Positions 1-4,604 of a DNA stretch of 5,296 nt are shown piece after piece; positions within the stretch are counted from its first letter, which is position 1, and each line of letters begins with the position of its first letter. The translations under genes and the position numbers were made by a program. This DNA comes from Microcoleaceae cyanobacterium UBA9251 (GTDB taxonomy: Bacteria; Cyanobacteriota; Cyanobacteriia; Cyanobacteriales; Microcoleaceae). The DNA lies in assembly GCA_003542015.1 (NCBI GenBank), contig DPLL01000175.1, forward strand, positions 1 through 5,296, in the 5' to 3' direction. The notes beneath the pieces were generated by a model. The model saw only the letters and a program-made list of their open reading frames with translations, did no database searches and had not been told where the DNA came from.

Positions 1-119
1 ATTAGTTATTAGTCATTAGTTATTAGTTATTAGTTATTAGTCATTAGTTATTAGTTATTAGTCATTAGTTATTAGTCATTAGTCATTAGTCATTAGTTAT
101 TAGTCATTAGTTATTAGTG
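1..119. repeat. Heptanucleotide tandem repeat (17 units of ATTAGTY)
   Basis: Seventeen consecutive 7-bp units without a slip: ATTAGTT or ATTAGTC, the last being ATTAGTG. The first six bases never vary; only position 7 changes (9 T, 7 C, 1 G). Because 7 is coprime to 3 and each unit holds TAG (TAA on the other strand), all six frames are closed every 21 bp, so no protein can cross the array. It begins at the window edge, so its true length is unknown. It resembles the short tandemly repeated repetitive (STRR) heptamers known from filamentous cyanobacteria. Function unknown. Confidence 0.97.
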
Positions 120-125
120 TTAATT

Positions 126-188
126 CCAATGCCCAATGCCCAATGCCCAATGCCCCATTCCCCATTCCCCATTCCCCATTTCCCATTC
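126..188. repeat. Second heptamer array (CCAATGC / CCCATTC), G-tract-rich on the minus strand
   Basis: Nine perfect-phase 7-bp units: four CCAATGC, then five CCCATTC (the fourth of these is CCCATTT). Six bases (120-125) separate it from the first array. The minus strand carries nine runs of three or four G separated by 3-5 bases, a pattern compatible with G-quadruplex folding. The array ends 9 bp before the ATG of the ArsC-like gene. It is open in the frame of that gene, creating a spurious Pro-rich N-terminal extension. Any effect on expression of the gene is inference. Confidence 0.93.
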
Positions 189-197
189 CCAAATATT

Positions 198-554
198 ATG
201 TCTATTCAAGTTTACGGAATACCCAACTGTGGCACCTGCAAAAAAGCTTTCAAGTGGCTGGAAGATAGCGCAGTTACCTATGAGTTCATTAACACAAAAG
301 AAAATCCACCCACTCGCGAGAACATTCAAAACTGGGTAAATTCTTTAGGTTTTCAACCCATGCGAAATACCTCCGGTCAATCTTACCGCGCTTTGGGCGA
401 AGCTCGGAACAATTGGACAAGCGAAGAGTGGATTGAGGCTTTTGCTAAGGATGCGATGCTGCTGAAGCGCCCTCTTTTTGTCAAGGATGGAACGGCGGTT
501 TTAGTAGGTTTTAAAGACAAAGAAGATGTGATGCGGGAAAAGTTGGGAATTTAG
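198..554 (+). CDS. ArsC/Spx-family thioredoxin-fold protein (arsenate reductase-like)
   Basis: A 118-residue cytosolic protein of the ArsC/Spx/MgsR family, close to the usual 110-120 residues. The N-terminal strand is followed by the redox motif C11-G-T-C14 in the context GIPNCGTCKKA. Later family marks are N57-T58-S59-G60 followed by YRALG, and R91-P92 in LLKRPLFVKDG, the conserved substrate- or thiol-stabilising Arg-Pro loop. Members either reduce arsenate or other thiol substrates, or act as Spx-like transcription partners; the sequence does not decide which. There is no ars operon around it, so arsenate reduction is only a family-based label. The start at 198 is chosen because the family homology begins there; an in-frame GTG at 117 would add 27 residues read from the CCAATGC/CCCATTC repeat. 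No Shine-Dalgarno is visible. The next gene converges on it, 77 bp away. Confidence 0.9.
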   Translation: MSIQVYGIPNCGTCKKAFKWLEDSAVTYEFINTKENPPTRENIQNWVNSLGFQPMRNTSGQSYRALGEARNNWTSEEWIEAFAKDAMLLKRPLFVKDGTAVLVGFKDKEDVMREKLGI

Positions 555-572
555 AAGTCTTGTGAGATTTTT

Positions 573-602
573 AACCGCAGATAAACGCAGATAAACGCTG
601 AT
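573..602 (+). repeat. Dispersed repeat, ACCGCAGATAAACGCAGATAAACGCTGAT type (copy 1)
   Basis: A short sequence in the convergent gap between the ArsC-like and GNAT genes. It consists of CGCAGATAAA twice followed by CGCTGATG. An inverted, diverged relative lies at 1905-1946. Similar CGCAGATAAACGC strings are, from memory, very common between cyanobacterial genes. No U-tract or strong hairpin marks a terminator in this gap. Confidence 0.7.
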
Positions 603-631
603 GTAATTTCGCTCGAAGAACATCACTAATC

Positions 632-1060
632 TCAGGGTTTTGTGCGCTGCATAAACTGAATTTCGCCCAAGTCATCCGTGAAACCCCATCGTTCGTAAAA
701 CGGCATCATATTCGGTAAACAAGTAAGATAAGATTTTTCAACTGCTTGCAATTCTGGATGATTGACAACTGCATCCATCAACTTCGCACCCAGTCCCATC
801 TTTCTGTGTGTCGGCTTGACAATGACATCAAAAACCATTGCTCTGTATACAAAATCGGTCATTACGCGAGTAAAAGCAATTAGTCGATCGCCCTCATCGA
901 CAAGACCTATGATAACATCAGTTGCAGCCAGCATTTTCACAACATCCTCGCGGTTGCGTTTGTCACACCAGAATTCATTTTTGTATAATTCCATCAAGTC
1001 AGAAATTTGACTTTCCGTGAGAGTTTCAACAATCCGATATTGCTCGATTTTCTTGGTCAT
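632..1060 (-). CDS. GNAT-family N-acetyltransferase
   Basis: A 142-residue single-domain acetyltransferase, near the usual size for stand-alone GNAT proteins, predicted cytosolic. The acetyl-CoA-binding motif A is clear: after the beta-4 strand (residues 75-82, AMVFDVIV) comes R86-K-M-G89-L-G91, matching R/Q-x-x-G-x-G/A, followed by helix KLMDAVV. The C-terminal motif B with the family's Tyr is FYERWGF (Y122). The N-terminal part (residues 18-50) contains the variable acceptor-binding helices, so the substrate (small molecule, peptide or protein) cannot be told. The ATG at 1060 is the only sensible start; a weak purine stretch (TAGAG) precedes it. It lies 23 bp downstream of the Uma2 gene on the same strand and is probably translated from the same transcript. 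Confidence 0.93.
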   Translation of the reverse strand: MTKKIEQYRIVETLTESQISDLMELYKNEFWCDKRNREDVVKMLAATDVIIGLVDEGDRLIAFTRVMTDFVYRAMVFDVIVKPTHRKMGLGAKLMDAVVNHPELQAVEKSYLTCLPNMMPFYERWGFTDDLGEIQFMQRTKP

Positions 1061-1083
1061 ACTCTATTTTACCATAATCTAGT

Positions 1084-1683
1084 TTATGCTTGTACTTCCG
1101 TTTCCTGGGTTTCAAATACTACCTTTGCATAAATCTCACTCATCGAGATTTTAAATCCCACGGAAGCAAAAGAAACTGTAGCTGCTTCTCCCTCATATTC
1201 CTGAAACAACCATTGATTCGATTCTCTTTTAATATATTGTGTCACTAAAAACTCAGATGGATTGACTAACACATACTCACGGAATTCAGGAATCGATCGA
1301 TAAAACCGAAACTTATCCTCCCGATCGAAATCCTTGGTAGACTTAGAAAGCACTTCCACAATCAGCACCGGATTGACTATCTCATCCTTGCGTCCCTCTG
1401 TGCAAACTAATTCTCCTTGAACTACCATCACATCGGGGTATGTTCCGCGTCGATACCGAGGAATCCACAACCGCAAATCGCTCATAAATGGTCTTGCATT
1501 CTTTCCCCGCAAAGCAGATTTCAAGAAGGCATAGATATTACCTATAATCCGGCTGTGATTAATAGTACCACCACTCATTTGTACAATTTCTCCATCGCGG
1601 TATTCATTTCTAAACTCAGCATTTTCCTCTAACTCCAGGTACTCATCTAGAGTATAAAACTTTTGCTTAGTTTGTACTAACAT
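1084..1683 (-). CDS. Uma2-family protein (PD-(D/E)XK nuclease fold, DUF820)
   Basis: A 199-residue member of the Uma2/DUF820 family, which is strongly expanded in cyanobacteria; family length is about 180-200. The N-terminal signature is FYTLDEYLELE followed by NEYRDGEIVQMSGGT. The nuclease-fold core is present: D84 in TYPDVMVV, E110 in PVLIVEVLSKST, K124 in DREDKFRFY and Y128. Members are predicted restriction-endonuclease-like proteins, many linked to mobile DNA, but their physiological role is not established. Start: the ATG at 1683 begins the family homology and has GAGG five bases upstream. The open frame continues to 1833, but those 50 extra residues come from the 88-bp tandem repeat and are rejected. 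Likely first gene of a two-gene unit with the GNAT gene. Confidence 0.92.
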   Translation of the reverse strand: MLVQTKQKFYTLDEYLELEENAEFRNEYRDGEIVQMSGGTINHSRIIGNIYAFLKSALRGKNARPFMSDLRLWIPRYRRGTYPDVMVVQGELVCTEGRKDEIVNPVLIVEVLSKSTKDFDREDKFRFYRSIPEFREYVLVNPSEFLVTQYIKRESNQWLFQEYEGEAATVSFASVGFKISMSEIYAKVVFETQETEVQA

Positions 1684-1688
1684 TTTTA

Positions 1689-1692
1689 CCTC
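1689..1692 (-). promoter_or_regulatory. Ribosome binding site (GAGG) deciding the Uma2 start
   Basis: Read on the minus strand the sequence is GAGG-TAAAA-ATG, a five-base spacing to the start at 1683. It is the clearest Shine-Dalgarno in the window and supports 1683 over the upstream in-frame start at 1833. Confidence 0.65.
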
Positions 1693-1708
1693 GGTACTAA
1701 CTTTTATT

Positions 1709-1901
1709 GGACTTACGCATGGGCCCAGCAACCGGGTTTTTTCACGAAAATACTTCGTTTTTACCGACAGATTAGGTAAAAAACCCGGTTTCTTTGTCGG
1801 AGCGCATGGGGCCCAGCAACCGGGTTTTTTCACGAAAATACTTCGTTTTTACCGACAGATTATGTAAAAAAAACGGTTGCTTTTTCGGAGTGCATAAGTC
1901 C
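1709..1901. repeat. Inverted-repeat-bounded element made of two 88-bp tandem copies (MITE-like)
   Basis: The two ends are GGACTTACGCA (1709-1719) and TGCATAAGTCC (1891-1901), inverted to each other at 10 of 11 positions. Inside are two direct copies, from 1724 and from 1812, period 88 bp. The first 51 bp are identical; the next 33 bp differ at six positions. Copy 1 contains an imperfect hairpin: arm 1730-1745 (AACCGGG then six T) pairs with arm 1775-1790 (six A then CCCGGTT), 14 of 16 positions. In copy 2 the right arm has decayed. No transposase is encoded, so a non-autonomous element is an inference. It lies 26 bp upstream of the Uma2 ATG and is open in that frame. Confidence 0.8.
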
Positions 1902-1904
1902 GTT

Positions 1905-1946
1905 TTATCTGCGTTAATCAGCGTTAATCTGCCTACATCTGCGGTG
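1905..1946 (-). repeat. Dispersed repeat, CGCAGAT/TTAACGC type (copy 2, inverted)
   Basis: Read on the minus strand it begins ACCGCAGAT and continues through GCAGATTAACGCTGATT to AACGCAGATAA, the same building blocks as the repeat at 573-602 in opposite orientation. The two copies bracket the GNAT-Uma2 pair. The copies are diverged, so this is a family resemblance, not an exact match. Confidence 0.65.
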
Positions 1947-1961
1947 ATAAATCATAATTGA

Positions 1962-2054
1962 GGACTTACGCATTATGACGGTGTTCCAAGGGGTTGAGAT
2001 TCTTCGCTTCTCTCAGAATGACAGAATTAGGTAGAAGCGTGCGTCCAGGACTGT
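1962..2054. repeat. Further dispersed-repeat segment with a third GGACTTACGCAT end
   Basis: 1962-1973 is an exact direct copy of the left end of the element at 1709-1720. It is followed by GAGATTCTTCGC...TCTCAGAATGACAG (1996-2024), which resembles a motif I remember as common between cyanobacterial genes. The segment closes with TGCGTCCAGGACT, possibly a damaged inverted end. No coding potential is visible. It may be a second, different non-autonomous element or a chimera of repeats. Confidence 0.5.
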
Positions 2055-2077
2055 AATTAACAGTATATCACAACAAT

Positions 2078-2108
2078 AAAAAAAACGCCCAACTTCAATA
2101 GTTAGGCG
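2078..2108 (-). terminator. Rho-independent terminator of ndhB
   Basis: On the minus strand an 8-bp stem CGCCTAAC / GTTGGGCG (one G-U pair) closes a 7-base loop and is followed directly by eight T. It lies 38 bp beyond the ndhB stop codon. It separates ndhB from the repeat region and the Uma2-GNAT unit downstream, so these are not one operon. Confidence 0.88.
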
Positions 2109-2146
2109 CTTTCCAACTCTTTGATATCATCCAAAACCAGGTAAAA

Positions 2147-3718
2147 TTAATCCTGGCGAGACAACAAGTTCGATTCAATTTTTGCAGCAACCACAGGTTG
2201 CACATGACTCAACGCCGACTGCAACATGGGAGTTTTGCTAACAGCATCATTAGCCAAATTAAACAAAGGATTAGACAAAATACCCGCCAAAGTAGTCCCA
2301 ACTAGCGTCAGTACAACGGTGACTTGCAAAGGCCGCATTCCTTGAAGATTCCAGCGAACTTCAGGATAATTCTTGACAACATCTGACATCTCTTGAGGTT
2401 CCTTGACTACCATCATCTTGACGACGCGGATGTAGTAGTAAATCGAAATTACGCTGGTAATTAATCCCAGAATAACTAAGCCGTAAAGTCCAGCTTGCCA
2501 GCCGGCCCAGAACAGATAAATTTTGCCGAAAAATCCAGCTAGCGGTGGAATTCCGCCGAGGGAAAGCAAACAAATACTCAAGGCCAAAGTTAACAGCGGG
2601 TCTTTTTGATACAAACCGGAGTAGTCGCTAATTTGGTCGCTTCCAGTCCGCAATGAGAACAGAATGATGCAGGCGAAAGCGCCTAAATTCATAAACAGGT
2701 AAACCAACAGATAAAAGATCATGCTGGAATAACCGGCTTCGGTTCCTGCAACCAAACCAATGATCACAAAACCGGCTTGGGCGATCGAGGAATAAGCCAA
2801 AAGCCGCTTCATGCTAGTCTGGGCAAGAGCTACCACATTCCCTAACACCATGCTGAGAATTGCTAAGGCTGTGAATACGAAGTGCCACTGTTCTGTAAGT
2901 ACGGGAAAAACCGTAGTTAACAAGCGGATTGCTAGGGCAAAACCGGCTGCTTTGGAACCGACAGAAAGGAAAGCAACTACCGGTGTCGGCGAACCTTCAT
3001 AAACGTCCGGTGTCCATTGGTGGAAGGGAACCGCAGAGATTTTGAAGGCAATTCCGGCGATCGCAAATACCAACGCAATCACTAAACCCAGAGATTGACC
3101 GTTATTAACAGTAGAAAGATGAGCCGCGATCGCACTTAAGGTAGTTTCGCCACCAGACAACCCGTACAACAGCGACAGCCCGTAGAGAAACACCGCCGAA
3201 GAAGATGCACCAATTAACAAATATTTCAAAGCAGCTTCATTGGAACGCGGGTCACGTTTTGTGTAACCCGTCAGCAAATAAGACGAGATACTCAGAGTTT
3301 CCAACGAAATAAAAATCATCACCAATTCATCAGCACCGGAAAGGAACATTCCCCCCAAAGTAGCGCTGAGCAAAATGCCGATAAATTCCGCTAAAGCAGT
3401 ACCAGTTTGCAGTACATAGCGGACGGATATCAAAATAGTGACAGCCGCAGCCAAAGCAATAATTCCGCGAAATACTAAACTCAAGGCATCGCTATTAAAA
3501 CCGCCGAGAAACGAGATAGTATTAGTGTTGTCCGCTTGCAAACACAAGGCACCGACGGCCGCCAGCAAACCGGCAACGGCGACGTAGGGAGTCCAACTAG
3601 AGGAACTGCGGCCTACGATTAAGTCGCCCACGAGTACAACCAAGAGGGTGACGATGACTATTCCCTCTGGCAATATAGTTCCAGCATTTAGCTGGGCGGC
3701 AAGAGTAGCAAAATCCAT
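2147..3718 (-). CDS. ndhB: NAD(P)H-quinone oxidoreductase subunit 2 (NdhB / NuoN-like)
   Basis: A 523-residue polytopic thylakoid membrane protein, one of the three antiporter-like proton-translocating subunits of cyanobacterial NDH-1. The complex passes electrons from ferredoxin to plastoquinone for respiration, cyclic electron flow and CO2 uptake. Length fits cyanobacterial NdhB (about 520). Hydrophobic segments run through nearly the whole chain from residue 17 to about 485. Charged residues expected for proton transfer are in place: E140 in the fifth helix (FISLETLSISSYLL), K226 (AGIAFKISAVPFHQW), K256 (SVGSKAAGFA) and K399 (GFFGKIYLF). The signature HQWTPDVYEGSPTP is intact. The start at 3718 fits the family N-terminus (MDFATLAAQLNAGTILPEG). 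The frame is open to 3931, but those 71 residues are hydrophilic, Arg-rich and unlike NdhB. No Shine-Dalgarno is seen. It stands alone, with its own terminator. Confidence 0.98.
   Translation of the reverse strand: MDFATLAAQLNAGTILPEGIVIVTLLVVLVGDLIVGRSSSSWTPYVAVAGLLAAVGALCLQADNTNTISFLGGFNSDALSLVFRGIIALAAAVTILISVRYVLQTGTALAEFIGILLSATLGGMFLSGADELVMIFISLETLSISSYLLTGYTKRDPRSNEAALKYLLIGASSSAVFLYGLSLLYGLSGGETTLSAIAAHLSTVNNGQSLGLVIALVFAIAGIAFKISAVPFHQWTPDVYEGSPTPVVAFLSVGSKAAGFALAIRLLTTVFPVLTEQWHFVFTALAILSMVLGNVVALAQTSMKRLLAYSSIAQAGFVIIGLVAGTEAGYSSMIFYLLVYLFMNLGAFACIILFSLRTGSDQISDYSGLYQKDPLLTLALSICLLSLGGIPPLAGFFGKIYLFWAGWQAGLYGLVILGLITSVISIYYYIRVVKMMVVKEPQEMSDVVKNYPEVRWNLQGMRPLQVTVVLTLVGTTLAGILSNPLFNLANDAVSKTPMLQSALSHVQPVVAAKIESNLLSRQD
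3057..3064. repeat. HIP1 octamer within ndhB
   Basis: GCGATCGC, the highly iterated palindrome of cyanobacterial genomes, inside the coding sequence. A second copy lies 62 bp on, at 3126-3133. Supports a cyanobacterial origin. Confidence 0.9.
3126..3133. repeat. HIP1 octamer within ndhB (second copy)
   Basis: Another exact GCGATCGC palindrome inside ndhB. Confidence 0.9.
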
Positions 3719-3739
3719 ATTTTCAGACAAGTTGGGTAA

Positions 3740-3759
3740 TACAGGCCCACAAGCCTGTA
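3740..3759. promoter_or_regulatory. Inverted repeat in the ndhB leader
   Basis: Perfect 7-bp arms TACAGGC / GCCTGTA around a 6-base spacer, 22 bp upstream of the ndhB start. It could form a hairpin in the ndhB leader RNA or be a protein-binding site. The same half-site sequence occurs, in opposite order, in the EF-G leader (4512-4523). A regulatory role is inferred. Confidence 0.4.
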
Positions 3760-3846
3760 ATGGGCAGTGAACTGTTAGATGCTTGACCAAACTGGATTGT
3801 ATCGCGGAATCCCCCTCACGATCCCAGTTTTGCGGGTGTTTGTTCT

Positions 3847-3954
3847 CGATCGGCGATCGGGCATCCTCTGTGGCGATCGGAAAGCGAGTATAATACCGAT
3901 CGGCGAAACGGTGCGTGCCAAGTCCAACCACGGTGGAAGCAACGAGTCCGATCG
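3847..3954. repeat. Cluster of five CGATCG palindromes
   Basis: CGATCG begins at 3847, 3854, 3874, 3897 and 3949, five times in 108 bp. Most are flanked as GGCGATCGG or CCGATCGG, i.e. HIP1-like without the full octamer. The cluster surrounds the TATAAT at 3889-3894 and lies 130-240 bp upstream of the ndhB start. Confidence 0.7.
3906..3931. repeat. Short dispersed repeat, copy A
   Basis: A 26-bp sequence starting AAACGGTGCGTGC and ending AACCAC. It matches copy B (4194-4219) at 24 of 26 positions; the two differences are both G/C swaps. It is preceded by a CGATCG site, as is copy B. Confidence 0.8.
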
Positions 3955-4030
3955 CCTCTTTCTGGCTGCAACTGGCTACAAGCCAATCAGGTAGCCGAAA
4001 TAGTTAAAACTTCGCCCGGTAGGCGCCCTT

Positions 4031-4046
4031 GAAGTCGAACCACAAA
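4031..4046. repeat. Short dispersed repeat, partial copy C
   Basis: GAAGTCGAACCACAAA is identical over 16 bp to 4207-4222 in copy B. The sequence before it (GGCGCCCTT) is only distantly like the left part of A and B, so this is a partial or diverged copy. Confidence 0.7.
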
Positions 4047-4109
4047 TTTTTAGCAAATTCTATGGTAAGATTTATGTAATTACACTTAAAGTAGATATGT
4101 TCCTATTGA

Positions 4110-4460
4110 GTAGTCGTAACCGTAGCAGTTAGTCTTAACTATACTTCTCAAAACTGTTCCAATTGTGGGAAAATTGTTGAAGCGATCGCCAGCAAACGGT
4201 GCGTGCGAAGTCGAACCACAAAAAATCTCTCTCGTCCAGAACTCATAAAGGTCATCCGCAGCGGGGATACCCAAAATAGAGACTCGAAGGTGGCACGAAA
4301 CATATTAGAACAAGCCTTAATTACGGCGGGTAACGCCGGAACTAACGCCTCGGTAAATCGAGTTCGATACTTGGGTGAGGAAACTCCTCCAAGCTGCATC
4401 AACTCGTGTTCCAGTGAAGCAGGAAGTGAACTTCAGATTACAATGAGTAGGTTTGAGTGA
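4110..4460 (+). pseudogene. tnpB: Decayed C-terminal fragment of a TnpB (IS200/IS605 or IS607 family)
   Basis: One open frame, from just after a TGA at 4107 to a TGA at 4458, translates to a recognisable TnpB C-terminus. NYTSQNCSNCGKIV (4137-4178) is the first half of the TnpB zinc ribbon, with the CxxC codons at 4155 and 4164. TQNRDSKVARNILEQAL (4269-4319) matches the last RuvC motif (RD-x-NAA-x-NIL), with the Asp codon at 4281-4283, but the usual N-A is K-V. Between them the second zinc-ribbon CxxC is lost, and about 14 codons (EAIASKRCVRSRTT) are extra relative to the family. The N-terminal 70 percent or more is missing, so it is a relic, not a nuclease. It sits between ndhB and the EF-G gene, unrelated to either. 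Assignment rests on motif recall, not a search. Confidence 0.75.
4182..4219. repeat. Short dispersed repeat, copy B, with HIP1 site, inside the tnpB relic
   Basis: 4194-4219 matches copy A at 24 of 26 positions and is preceded by an exact HIP1 octamer GCGATCGC at 4182-4189. It falls exactly where the translated TnpB relic has extra residues between KIV and KNLS, so it probably entered the gene after the gene inserted here. The extra stretch is about 42 bp, a multiple of three, so the frame survived. Confidence 0.7.
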
Positions 4461-4467
4461 GTTTCAC
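4324..4467 (+). mobile_element. Probable right-end region of the TnpB transposon
   Basis: The 3' part of a tnpB gene and the DNA just after it usually hold the transposon right end and, in active elements, the guide (omega/re) RNA. Here there are small hairpins CGGCG-GGTAA-CGCCG (4324-4338) and GAGGA-AAC-TCCTC (4377-4389). GTGAAGCAGGAAG (4427-4439) and a terminal TTTCAC (4462-4467) follow; cyanobacterial IS200/IS605 right ends often run GAAGCAGGAAGC, a long subterminal hairpin, then a TTCAC-like end. That long hairpin is not formed here, so the end is decayed and its boundary is approximate. Confidence 0.4.
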
Positions 4468-4604
4468 AGAACGCAAAAGAATTTCTTGACATTCCACGTC
4501 ATGTAAATCCAGCCTGTACAGGCGCGGGCAACATTGATTTCCTCGCTTGTCACACTTGTAGGTTGTCGCCAACCTTTCGTCGAATTTTAATCTCAACAGT
4601 AAAT
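4461..4604 (+). promoter_or_regulatory. EF-G gene leader with a 12-bp palindrome and a hairpin
   Basis: The 144 bp before the EF-G start contain TTGACA at 4486-4491, a perfect palindrome GCCTGTACAGGC at 4512-4523, and an inverted repeat AGGTTG-TCGC-CAACCT at 4560-4575 that could fold in the mRNA leader, 29 bases before the ATG. TGAC-N7-GTCA (4487-4501) overlaps the -35-like hexamer. No -10 hexamer stands at 16-18 bp from TTGACA, so the promoter is not fixed. There is no Shine-Dalgarno before the ATG. Confidence 0.4.

Larger units (their letters stand above)
3719..4109. other. Intergenic region upstream of ndhB, no supported gene
   Basis: No frame here resembles a protein family I know. It must hold the ndhB promoter on the minus strand, but no hexamer pair with correct spacing stands out. 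It contains the ndhB leader inverted repeat, a CGATCG-rich stretch, a TATAAT at 3889-3894 without a -35 partner, a 6-bp inverted repeat GGCTAC/GTAGCC at 3973-3996, and two copies of a short dispersed repeat (3906-3931, 4031-4046). The part nearest the TnpB relic (4047-4109) may be further decayed transposon sequence: one frame reads KFYGKIYVITLKVDMFLLSS, only loosely like TnpB. Confidence 0.6.

Noticed and set aside
1..119. Tandem array considered as a CRISPR array
   Set aside because: The units are 7 bp with no unique spacers; this is a simple tandem repeat.
555..631. Bidirectional terminator between the convergent ArsC-like and GNAT genes
   Set aside because: I see only the dispersed CGCAGATAAA repeat, with no stable stem followed by a T-run on either strand.
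3889..3894. TATAAT as a -10 box
   Set aside because: On neither strand is there a -35-like hexamer at proper distance, and no gene downstream on the plus strand explains it.
3719..3931. 71-residue N-terminal extension of ndhB (start at 3931)
   Set aside because: The extension is hydrophilic and Arg-rich, unlike any NdhB, and is read from leader DNA containing the inverted repeat, CGATCG cluster and repeat copy A. The family N-terminus begins at 3718.
4148..4402. 84-codon minus-strand open frame opposite the tnpB relic
   Set aside because: The plus-strand frame carries recognisable TnpB motifs; the minus frame has no known similarity and is best explained as its shadow.
4486..4491. TTGACA as the -35 box of the EF-G promoter
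   Set aside because: No acceptable -10 hexamer lies 16-18 bp downstream; TAAATC is at 12 bp and TGTACA at 23 bp. It is mentioned in the leader entry only as a possible element.
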